Translations under genes and position numbers: made by a program
Notes under the pieces: generated by a model
Database searches by the model: none
Seen by the model: only the letters and a program-made list of their open reading frames with translations
Told to the model about the DNA's origin: nothing
Assembly (NCBI GenBank): GCA_027014185.1
Contig: JALWEK010000167.1
Span: forward strand, 1-8,033
Reading direction: 5' to 3'
Origin: Aquificaceae bacterium
GTDB taxonomy: Bacteria > Aquificota > Aquificia > Aquificales > Aquificaceae
DNA length: 8,033 bases
Shown here: positions 1 through 5,690 of the stretch, piece after piece
Layout: each line of letters opens with the position of its first letter
How positions within the stretch are numbered: position 1 is the first letter of the stretch

Positions 1-309
1 CTTATAAACGAGCTTAGAAAGATAAAGAAGGTGATACAGAAGCTCTTGCCGGAGGAACCCTCGGAGACCCTCCTCGTGCTGGACGCCACCATAGGGCAGA
101 ACTCCATCCAACAGGCGAAGGTGTTCAAAGAGGCGGTCGATATAAGCGGTATAGTGGTAACTAAGCTTGACGGCTCAGCGAAGGGAGGTGCGGTTATAGC
201 TATATGCAGGGAGCTCAGGATACCTATAAAGCTTATAGGTGTGGGGGAAGGTATAGAGGATCTCCAGCCCTTCAGCGTTGAGGAGTACGTTGAGGCCCTC
301 TTCGATTGA
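1..309 (+). CDS. ftsY: FtsY, signal recognition particle receptor GTPase, C-terminal part (5' end outside window)
   Basis: This is the last 102 codons of FtsY, open from the first base of the window to a TGA stop. FtsY is the SRP receptor: it docks SRP-ribosome complexes at the inner membrane and hydrolyses GTP together with Ffh. What is visible is the C-terminal half of the NG GTPase domain: the DATIGQ segment (window residues 28-33), the G4 guanine-specificity motif TKLDG followed by SAKGG (54-63), and the G5-region GVGEGIEDLQPF (80-91), followed by the usual short helix ending VEALFD. The pattern fits FtsY rather than Ffh: Ffh continues into a methionine-rich M domain, whereas this protein stops right after the G domain. 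The end meets the convergent chemoreceptor gene with a two-base gap and no terminator is visible. The start and the N-terminal A domain cannot be judged. Confidence 0.95.
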   Translation, partial: LINELRKIKKVIQKLLPEEPSETLLVLDATIGQNSIQQAKVFKEAVDISGIVVTKLDGSAKGGAVIAICRELRIPIKLIGVGEGIEDLQPFSVEEYVEALFD

Positions 310-311
310 GA

Positions 312-1169
312 TCAGCTGAACTTATCGCTTACTTTGGACAGGGCATTTACCATCTGAAGTACAGTATCGAGTTCTGCATGTAAGGATGAGACGCTCAGCT
401 CTATATCCCTTATCACCTGAGCTTGTTCGTCCACGGCGTTGGCAACCTCGTTCACAGAAGCGTTTACCTTATCGGTAAATTCCATTGTATAGTTGAGAAA
501 GTCTTTTATCTCTTCCATATCCTGCACTATCGACCTGACTATATTCCCTACGCTGGATATGTTCTGCTCCATAACTTTCAAACTATTTACGAACTCTTCC
601 ATGAGGTCTTGTATCTCCTTTGTGAACGACTCCGTTTTGGAGGCCAGTCTGCCTATTTCCTCTGCTACAACTGAGAAACCCTTTCCATGTTCCCCTGCCC
701 TTGCTGCCTCAATCGTGGCGTTTAAGGCGAGTATGCTTGTTTGCTCGGCTATGTTGGATATACCTGTAACCATATATATAACCCTATCCGCCACGGCCTT
801 AAAGCTTCTAATACTCTCTATAAAGTTCTCCACTACCTTTATTCTTTCCTGCGTCTCAGCCAGCTTTTTCGAAAAGTAACCATGCTTTTGGGATATCTCT
901 TCTTTTATCTCTGACACCTCGTTGTTCAAAGCACCTATATTGGAGTTCAGCATACTTAGTGTTGCTGAAAATTCTTCAATAGCTGTAGATATACTATCCA
1001 TCCTCTCTTTGACCTTAGGTACAATAGAGCTGAGCAGTTTGTTCGCCCTCCCAAGGATTGCTATCCTATCGTTGCAGTTTATGAATGCATCTGAGAGCGG
1101 TTTAACTGCCTCATAGGTGTATTGTTTGCCTCGCTCTTCCCCCTTTTTTCTAACTCTAAAGAACACCAT
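312..1169 (-). CDS. Soluble methyl-accepting chemotaxis protein (cytoplasmic chemoreceptor)
   Basis: This 285-residue protein is almost entirely a chemoreceptor signalling coiled coil. The hairpin tip that contacts CheA and CheW is unmistakable at about 138-172: [20 protein letters not shown], then [20 protein letters not shown]. Long heptad-repeat helices flank it at about 40-137 and 173-280. No membrane-spanning segment and no PAS, GAF, HAMP or periplasmic domain are present, so it should be cytoplasmic and must get its signal from a partner. The C-terminus (SDKFS) has no CheR/CheB-tethering pentapeptide. Its ATG follows the upstream ODP-like gene's stop with no spacer (TAAATG). A run of six G bases three bases before that stop-start junction is a poor Shine-Dalgarno match, so translational coupling is likely. 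The gene is visibly more AT-rich than its neighbours. No cheA or cheW gene is in the window. The family is certain; the ligand or partner is inferred from context. Confidence 0.95.
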   Translation of the reverse strand: MVFFRVRKKGEERGKQYTYEAVKPLSDAFINCNDRIAILGRANKLLSSIVPKVKERMDSISTAIEEFSATLSMLNSNIGALNNEVSEIKEEISQKHGYFSKKLAETQERIKVVENFIESIRSFKAVADRVIYMVTGISNIAEQTSILALNATIEAARAGEHGKGFSVVAEEIGRLASKTESFTKEIQDLMEEFVNSLKVMEQNISSVGNIVRSIVQDMEEIKDFLNYTMEFTDKVNASVNEVANAVDEQAQVIRDIELSVSSLHAELDTVLQMVNALSKVSDKFS

Positions 1170-1946
1170 TTACCCCCCGTATATCTCGTCGAGCAAATCC
1201 TCCCCACACTTTAAACTTTCAAGCCACGATAGGAAGTCGTTTACAGTTCTTTGGTCGAATATAGCCCCGTGCTGAGGCGCTATCATCCTCGGGCTCTTCT
1301 TCCTCACGAGGTCCACCCACTTCCTCAAGACTCTGTTGCTCTTCATATACCTCCTGTGAAAGCCCTCCATGAGATCCTTATGGGTCTCAAAGTCTTCCAC
1401 GAACAGATACCTCTTCCCGTGGGGAAAGACGGCCGCCCCTATGTCCCCTGAGAAGAGTATCCTCGATCTCGGATCGTAGGCTGAGAAGTTGCCGGTGCTA
1501 TGGAGATAATGAGCCGGCAGAAACTCCAGAATATCTCCGGTCGGCAGGGTGATGCTGCCTCCCCTGTCTTCTATGGGCTCTACCCTTGACACATCTGCCC
1601 TCCCGAAGTGGGGAACGAACCTGACCCAGAGTTTGGATATGTAAACTTTGGCAGGGGTTACAGAGAGCCAGAGGGGAAGACCCGAACTCACATCTGGATC
1701 TTGATGGGAGTAGAATATGTACTCTATTTTTTCAAGAGGTATAAACCTGGCTGTCTCTGCAACTACCCTCGGAAATACATGGGCCCCGCCTGGGTCGAGG
1801 AGAATCCCAACATCCTTGTTGATTATCAGATACTGGTTCGTTTGAACGAGCCCTTCCTCCTCATTTTCCTCCCATCCAAGCCAGATAAACTTATGATCTC
1901 CGTCTTCATATATTATCTTCCCACCGGCAGAACCCTCCCCGATCAT
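1170..1946 (-). CDS. Metallo-beta-lactamase-fold di-iron protein, ODP (oxygen-binding sensor)-like
   Basis: This 258-residue protein has the metallo-beta-lactamase fold of the flavodiiron/ODP group but no flavodoxin domain. Candidate metal ligands in order are His81, Asp83 and Asp85 in YSHQDPDVSSGLP, His149 in HYLHSTGNF, Asp168 in LFSGDIG and His226 in APQHGAIF. Flavodiiron proteins carry HxExDH at the first site; here it is HxDxDV, so an acidic residue is kept but the last His is Val86. From family knowledge, stand-alone ODP proteins of this type bind di-iron and oxygen and act as soluble sensors for cytoplasmic chemoreceptors, best known from Treponema denticola. The adjacent downstream soluble chemoreceptor (TAAATG junction) supports the same role. 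The ATG has a good Shine-Dalgarno (GGAGGG, six bases upstream). An oxygen or NO reductase role is less likely without a flavodoxin domain. Fold is certain, ODP role probable. Confidence 0.85.
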   Translation of the reverse strand: MIGEGSAGGKIIYEDGDHKFIWLGWEENEEEGLVQTNQYLIINKDVGILLDPGGAHVFPRVVAETARFIPLEKIEYIFYSHQDPDVSSGLPLWLSVTPAKVYISKLWVRFVPHFGRADVSRVEPIEDRGGSITLPTGDILEFLPAHYLHSTGNFSAYDPRSRILFSGDIGAAVFPHGKRYLFVEDFETHKDLMEGFHRRYMKSNRVLRKWVDLVRKKSPRMIAPQHGAIFDQRTVNDFLSWLESLKCGEDLLDEIYGG

Positions 1947-1952
1947 GTGCTT

Positions 1953-1958
1953 CCCTCC
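1953..1958 (-). promoter_or_regulatory. Ribosome binding site of the ODP-like gene
   Basis: On the minus strand GGAGGG lies six bases before the ATG at 1946. It is the only strong Shine-Dalgarno in this minus-strand block and fixes the start of the ODP-like gene. Confidence 0.7.
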
Positions 1959-1975
1959 GGCAGATAATCTCGCAT

Positions 1976-2003
1976 ATTATAACCCTCCTTTCCTGGCTTT
2001 CAG
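1976..2003 (-). promoter_or_regulatory. Candidate sigma-70 promoter for the ODP-chemoreceptor pair
   Basis: Minus strand: a perfect TATAAT (1981-1976) preceded at 16 bases by CTGAAA (2003-1998), which matches four of six -35 consensus positions. The -10 box overlaps the last sense codon and stop (TTATAA) of the upstream lipoprotein gene. Initiation would fall near 1969, giving a leader of about 23 bases that contains the GGAGGG ribosome binding site. This would let the sensor-receptor pair be expressed separately from the lipoprotein gene. The match could be fortuitous since TTATAA is partly a stop codon context. Confidence 0.5.
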
Positions 2004-2948
2004 TCTGCGGAGGGCTTCCTCTACCCTTTCTTCTCTCCTGAGCGAAAGAGCTTCCGTGTAGAGCTCTAAAGCCCTGTCCAGATCTCCCTCAAGCTCGGCG
2101 CACAGTCCCCTGTTGTAAAGGAGGGCGTAGGTTTTCTCCCTCAGGCTTTCAAAAATACCGCATGCCTCCGATATCTTCCCCTCCTTGGCTAGGTCAATAG
2201 CCCTCTCAAAGGACTTCCTGTCTCCTATCCCCTCATCGTCGTCTATGAACTCTGCTACTACGCTTACCCGATGAGGGGCTATATCCTCAACGAGCTCCCT
2301 TATCGCCTCCGCTGTGGCCCTCTCCAGCATCCAGGAAAAGCTCGGAACAGATCTTCCTTCGTCACTGCAGTATCTGTCGCTCACTCTCTTGAGGATCTTC
2401 TTCGAGTAAACTATCTCGCCCCTTTCCACATCTATCAGCTTTGGGATCATGAGGAGCTCAAGCTCGTACCTTCTGCAGCTTACGTAGTACTCCACAGACT
2501 GCACGCACTTCTTTATAAGACCTGAACCTTCTGTTTTCACACACCTGAACCTTTTCTCCCTGTATGGAACAACGTTCTTGGAAACTTCAAGCACGCCCGT
2601 GAGTATGCCCTCCGCCTTGAGAAGCCTTCCGAGCCTTGCGGACTCTTCTGTCAGACCGCTTGAGGAGAACTTAAGCTCGCTGAGGACCCTGTCTATCTCA
2701 GCCCTGCTCACCAGCTTGAAGTAAGGTTCCCCGTCCACCTTAACTTTAAGGAGCTCCGCCGATACCTCTGCAGAGAAGAGCCGCCCGTCCAGGCTTCTGC
2801 TCTCAAAAGGTAGGACCGCTATCTTCCTTATGCTTCCCCTGTACTCCTTTGGAGGTTCTACGTAGCTCAGCTTAACCTTGGGCTTTGCACAGGAGAAGAG
2901 CAGTACAACAGCAAGGGTTAGCAGTAAAAAGAAGCTCAATCTCCTCAC
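1977..2948 (-). CDS. CsgG-like outer-membrane or periplasmic lipoprotein with C-terminal TPR-like region
   Basis: The protein has a lipoprotein signal: Arg-Arg, a hydrophobic stretch LSFFLLLTLAVVLLF, then lipobox LFSC with the lipidated Cys at residue 20 from the GTG at 2948. The body resembles the CsgG/curli-secretion-like nucleotide-free fold: a strand KIAVLPFESRS near 42-52, the pattern LVSRAEIDRVLSEL near 79-92, then a helix and LLKAEGILTGVLEV near 109-122. Four more cysteines (about 136, 148, 158, 194) lie in the predicted exported part and could form disulfides. The last ~75 residues are helical with a TPR-like repeat (AEGILTGVL region excluded; see LLYNRGLCAELEGDLDRALE near 276-295). 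An in-frame TTG two codons upstream (2954) could also serve as start. I favour GTG because the TATAAT at 2963-2958 places initiation near 2951. Neither start has a Shine-Dalgarno. Precise function unknown; fold assignment moderate. Confidence 0.8.
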   Translation of the reverse strand: MRRLSFFLLLTLAVVLLFSCAKPKVKLSYVEPPKEYRGSIRKIAVLPFESRSLDGRLFSAEVSAELLKVKVDGEPYFKLVSRAEIDRVLSELKFSSSGLTEESARLGRLLKAEGILTGVLEVSKNVVPYREKRFRCVKTEGSGLIKKCVQSVEYYVSCRRYELELLMIPKLIDVERGEIVYSKKILKRVSDRYCSDEGRSVPSFSWMLERATAEAIRELVEDIAPHRVSVVAEFIDDDEGIGDRKSFERAIDLAKEGKISEACGIFESLREKTYALLYNRGLCAELEGDLDRALELYTEALSLRREERVEEALRRLKARKGGL

Positions 2949-2957
2949 GGGCAATGT

Positions 2958-2965
2958 ATTATAAT
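2958..2965. promoter_or_regulatory. Palindromic ATTATAAT box, candidate shared -10 of two divergent genes
   Basis: ATTATAAT is its own reverse complement and so contains TATAAT on both strands: 2960-2965 for the protease gene (+) and 2963-2958 for the lipoprotein gene (-). On the plus strand initiation near 2972 would leave a leader of about 15 bases that just includes the AAGGAGGT ribosome binding site. On the minus strand initiation near 2951 would leave about three bases before the GTG. No convincing -35 hexamer is visible on either side, so the assignment rests on the -10 and its position. Confidence 0.5.
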
Positions 2966-2972
2966 GCCTTTC

Positions 2973-2980
2973 AAGGAGGT
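2973..2980 (+). promoter_or_regulatory. Ribosome binding site fixing the protease start
   Basis: AAGGAGGT lies six bases before the ATG at 2987 and is a near-perfect Shine-Dalgarno. It decides the protease start at 2987 over an in-frame upstream ATG at 2885 that would lie inside the divergent lipoprotein gene. Confidence 0.85.
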
Positions 2981-2986
2981 AGGGAG

Positions 2987-3856
2987 ATGCCCGCTTACGA
3001 TCCCTTTTCTTACATGTTCAACCTTCTCTGGTTTATGTTCATCTTCTTCCTGATACTGAGCCCCTGGTTCAAGAAGATGTCCCTCCAGAGGGCGAGGGAG
3101 GCGGCCATAAGGACGATAGAGGAGAAGAGGAAGAGCAGAGTTATCACGATGATCCACAGACAGGAGGCGATGGGCTTCCTCGGGATACCCATATTCAGAT
3201 TCATAAACATAGAGGACTCGGAGAGGGTCCTCAGGGCTATAAGGATGACGCCTGATGACATGCCCATAGACTTCATCATTCACACACCCGGAGGGCTCGC
3301 CCTCGCGGCAACCCAGATAGCGAACGCCCTCGCAAAGCACAAAGCACCCGTGAGGGTCATAGTCCCCCACTACGCGATGTCCGGAGGAACCTTAATAGCC
3401 CTCTCGGCGGATGAGATAATAATGGACCCCAACGCCGTCCTTGGGCCCGTAGATCCCCAGATAGGGCAGATGCCCGCAGCCTCCATACTGAAGGTCTTGG
3501 AACAGAAAGAGCCAAAGGACATAGACGACCAGACCCTTATTCTTGCGGACGTCTCCAAGAAGGCGATAGAGCAGATGAAGACCTATCTGACGAACCTCCT
3601 CACCTCGAAGGGAATGGAGAAGGCTGAGAGGATAGCGGAGGAGCTGGCGGTCGGGAAGTTCACCCACGACTACCCCCTCACGACCGAGTACCTGAAGGAG
3701 CTCGGGCTGCCTGTCAAAACGGAAGTTCCCGAGGAAGTCTATGCACTCATGGAACTCTACGAACAACCCGTAGGCGCACAGCCTCCTTCCGTTCAGTACA
3801 TCCCCGTTCCCTACAAGCAGGCAGGTCAGAACTCGGGCAGTGCTAATACCTCTTAG
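2987..3856 (+). CDS. Membrane-anchored SDH-family (ClpP-fold) serine protease
   Basis: This 289-residue protein has one N-terminal transmembrane helix (about 8-26, rich in Phe, Leu and Trp) and a charged linker helix, followed by a ClpP/SppA-like crotonase-fold protease domain. Visible signatures are IDFIIHTPGGLALAATQIA (94-112; glycine-rich oxyanion region), PHYAMSGGTLIALSADEI (127-144) with the probable nucleophile Ser132, MDPNAVLGPVDPQIG (146-160) and FTHDYPLT (225-232) with His227. In the SDH_protease family (once DUF114) the catalytic set is Ser-Asp-His; His227 and an Asp among 147/156 fit, while the exact Asp is inferred. The C-terminal ~30 residues are Pro/Gln/Ser-rich and probably disordered. 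Such proteins are thought to cut membrane or signal-peptide remnants. The start is fixed by AAGGAGGT six bases upstream. The 3' end overlaps the convergent permease gene by 14 bases. Confidence 0.9.
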   Translation: MPAYDPFSYMFNLLWFMFIFFLILSPWFKKMSLQRAREAAIRTIEEKRKSRVITMIHRQEAMGFLGIPIFRFINIEDSERVLRAIRMTPDDMPIDFIIHTPGGLALAATQIANALAKHKAPVRVIVPHYAMSGGTLIALSADEIIMDPNAVLGPVDPQIGQMPAASILKVLEQKEPKDIDDQTLILADVSKKAIEQMKTYLTNLLTSKGMEKAERIAEELAVGKFTHDYPLTTEYLKELGLPVKTEVPEEVYALMELYEQPVGAQPPSVQYIPVPYKQAGQNSGSANTS

Positions 3857-4583
3857 CTATCAGGCTAAGAGCTGTTCTGTAGCTCGTGTAGAGCATAACT
3901 ACGCTTCCTAAAAGCCCTGCAAAGACGAGGGCGTAGAGTATAACTATCTGAAAGAGTATCGCCCTCATGGGATCCGCCCCCGCCATGAGCATTCCGACCG
4001 CTACTCCCGGTATGTGGACGAGACCGGCCGCTTTCATGAAGTTAATCTTGGGGATTAGAGAGGTTCTCAGGCTGTCTGCAAAGGCTTCCTTCATCGCGAA
4101 CCTCAAGCTCGCTCCCAGGGCGACCTTCGCCTCTATCTCCTCTATCCTGTTCCTTACCTCGCCGAGGAACCTGTCGAAGGCGAGTGTTATGGAGTTGAGG
4201 GTGTTCCCCACTATCAGACCACCGAAGGGTATGAGCTGATGGGCCTGGGGTTTGAGGAGACCTATCAGCATTAGAGGGAGCAGGGTTGCGAGTGTAGAAG
4301 CTGTTATGGAGAGAAGGCTCGTGAGGAGCACTTCTCTGTGCTTTATCCTCTCGTATGCGATGAATGAAGATATGAAGGCCATGCCGAGGATCACGGAAAA
4401 CAGCTCCAGAGGGGAGCTCAGCTTGAGGAGGTACTTGAGTATGTATCCAAGGAGAACGAGCTGGAGGGCTGTTCGGAGGGAAGAGAGGAGTATCTCCTTC
4501 TCGTTTTTAAGTCCCTCCTTCCAGGCTATTAGAACCGACACTATCACGAGGGAGTAGGAGAGTAGGAAGGGCGCCTTTTCCAT
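3843..4583 (-). CDS. FetB/YbbM-type (UPF0014) ABC transporter permease
   Basis: This 246-residue polytopic membrane protein has about six to seven hydrophobic helices (roughly 5-20, 36-54, 60-77, 88-110, 115-135, 186-202, 206-232). The family's conserved blocks are present: IPFGGLIVGNTLNSITLAF (118-136) and SLIPKINFMKAAGLVHIPG (175-193) continuing into VAVGMLMAGADPMRAILFQ (194-212). In E. coli the equivalent FetB pairs with the ATPase FetA and is linked to iron export and oxidative-stress resistance. No ATPase gene is adjacent here: upstream is divergent thrC and downstream is the convergent protease, so the partner must be elsewhere or absent. The ATG at 4583 has only a weak upstream GGAAAA. 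Family certain; metal specificity not shown by the sequence. Confidence 0.9.
   Translation of the reverse strand: MEKAPFLLSYSLVIVSVLIAWKEGLKNEKEILLSSLRTALQLVLLGYILKYLLKLSSPLELFSVILGMAFISSFIAYERIKHREVLLTSLLSITASTLATLLPLMLIGLLKPQAHQLIPFGGLIVGNTLNSITLAFDRFLGEVRNRIEEIEAKVALGASLRFAMKEAFADSLRTSLIPKINFMKAAGLVHIPGVAVGMLMAGADPMRAILFQIVILYALVFAGLLGSVVMLYTSYRTALSLIAKRY
3850..3871. terminator. Perfect 8-bp inverted repeat at the convergent overlap, possible bidirectional terminator
   Basis: CTCTTAGC (3850-3857) pairs fully with GCTAAGAG (3864-3871) around a six-base loop TATCAG. The hairpin covers the protease stop codon and the last codons of the convergent permease. No T-run follows on either strand, so it is not a classic intrinsic terminator. 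It may instead protect or end both transcripts. Coding constraint limits it on both strands, which makes the perfect pairing notable. Confidence 0.4.
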
Positions 4584-4613
4584 AGAGTCTAATATTTTCC
4601 AACATTTCAGGGT

Positions 4614-4619
4614 TATAAT
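4614..4619 (+). promoter_or_regulatory. Candidate -10 box of thrC and the plus-strand block
   Basis: A perfect TATAAT lies 12 bases before the thrC ATG in the 48-base gap between the divergent fetB-like and thrC genes. Initiation near 4626 would leave only about six bases of leader. No good -35 is visible, and the preceding bases (AGGGT) are only a partial extended -10. The gap contains no clear Shine-Dalgarno for thrC. Confidence 0.5.
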
Positions 4620-4631
4620 TAAGAGCGTGTT

Positions 4632-5690
4632 ATGGGTTCTTGGCAGGGAATCATAAACCAGTACAGAGAATTCCTCCCCGTCACAGACAAGACACCTGTC
4701 GTAACCCTCCTGGAGGGGAACACGCCCCTTATAGAGGCTCCGAACCTTGCAAAAGCTATAGGCTTCAGGGGAAAGATATACCTCAAGTATGAGGGTTTGA
4801 ACCCTACCGGCTCCTTCAAGGACAGGGGCATGACCTTAGCGATCTCAAAGGCCGTGGAAGCCGGTAAGGAGGCTGTGATCTGTGCCTCAACCGGAAACAC
4901 ATCCGCCTCGGCGGCAGCCTACGCTGCGAGGGCAGGTCTCAGGGCATACGTTTTGCTTCCGAAGGGGGCGGTCGCGATAGGTAAGCTCTCCCAGGCGATG
5001 ATATACGGGGCAAAGGTCCTCGCGGTCAGGGGGACCTTCGACGATGCCCTCCACATAGTGAGGAAGATAGGAGAGAAGTACCCTGTTGAGATAGTTAACT
5101 CCGTAAACCCCTTCAGGATAGAGGGGCAGAAGACCGCAGCCTACGAGGTTTGCGACGTCCTCGGGGACGGACCGGACTACCACTTCATCCCCGTTGGGAA
5201 CGCGGGGAACATAACCGCCTACTGGAAAGGCTACAAGGAGTATAAGAAGGCCGGAAGGATAGAGAAGCTCCCGAAAATGATGGGATGGCAGGCGGAGGGA
5301 GCGGCACCCATAGTGAAGGGCTACCCCATAAAAAACCCCCAGACGGTTGCGACCGCCATAAAGATAGGTAACCCGTACAGCTGGAAGAACGCCCTCAAGG
5401 CTGCGGAGGAATCGGGTGGGCGTATAGACATGGTGAGCGATGGAGAGATACTGAGCGCCTACAAGACGATAGCCTCAACCGAGGGGGTTTTCTGTGAACC
5501 TGCGTCGGCCGCCAGCGTTGCTGGACTGATAAAGCTCACGAGGGAGGGGTTCTTTAAGGGAGGAGAGGTCGTTGTCTGCACCCTTACGGGGAACGGGCTG
5601 AAGGACCCCGACACCGCGATAAAGGTGTGCGAGGAACCCGTTACGGTCCCGCCTGAGATGAACGCCGTGGTGAAAGAGCTCGGCTTCTGA
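4632..5690 (+). CDS. thrC: Threonine synthase
   Basis: This PLP enzyme converts O-phosphohomoserine to threonine in the last step of threonine biosynthesis. The protein has 352 residues, the usual length for the short bacterial/archaeal-type enzyme. Diagnostic blocks in order: YREFLPVTDKTPVVTLLEGN (11-30), NPTGSFKDRG (57-66) with Lys63 as the PLP Schiff-base lysine, ASTGNTSASAAAYAARAG (85-102) with the Asn that holds the PLP ring, the phosphate loop PVGNAGN (187-193), and TLTGNGLKDPDTA (317-329). The N-terminal start at MGSWQGII is the form typical for this group. No Shine-Dalgarno precedes the ATG and a TATAAT sits 12 bases upstream, so the mRNA may be nearly leaderless. The TGA stop shares one base with the ATG of the next gene (TGATG). 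Confidence 0.96.
   Translation: MGSWQGIINQYREFLPVTDKTPVVTLLEGNTPLIEAPNLAKAIGFRGKIYLKYEGLNPTGSFKDRGMTLAISKAVEAGKEAVICASTGNTSASAAAYAARAGLRAYVLLPKGAVAIGKLSQAMIYGAKVLAVRGTFDDALHIVRKIGEKYPVEIVNSVNPFRIEGQKTAAYEVCDVLGDGPDYHFIPVGNAGNITAYWKGYKEYKKAGRIEKLPKMMGWQAEGAAPIVKGYPIKNPQTVATAIKIGNPYSWKNALKAAEESGGRIDMVSDGEILSAYKTIASTEGVFCEPASAASVAGLIKLTREGFFKGGEVVVCTLTGNGLKDPDTAIKVCEEPVTVPPEMNAVVKELGF

Noticed and set aside
312..319. TCAGCTGA palindrome at the ftsY/chemoreceptor 3' ends
   Set aside because: Eight-base palindrome without a loop or T-run, so it cannot form a terminator hairpin and is expected by chance.
1608..1967. Plus-strand ORF of 119 codons opposite the ODP-like gene
   Set aside because: The opposite strand carries conserved metal-binding motifs. 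This ORF is low-complexity in nature, lacks a ribosome binding site and is explained by codon bias of the real gene.
2949..2954. TTG at 2954 as start of the lipoprotein
   Set aside because: Possible, but the nearest -10 box would place transcription start after it. GTG at 2948 gives a typical Arg-Arg signal peptide. Kept only as an alternative.
2885..2986. Longer N-terminal extension of the protease from ATG at 2885
   Set aside because: It would overlap the divergent lipoprotein gene and the shared -10 region. The ATG at 2987 has an ideal Shine-Dalgarno and starts directly before the transmembrane anchor.
2945..3370. Minus-strand ORF of 141 codons opposite the protease gene
   Set aside because: It lies wholly opposite a gene with clear protease motifs, has no ribosome binding site, and its His/Arg/Tyr/Pro-rich product resembles no known family. 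It is a shadow of the real reading frame.
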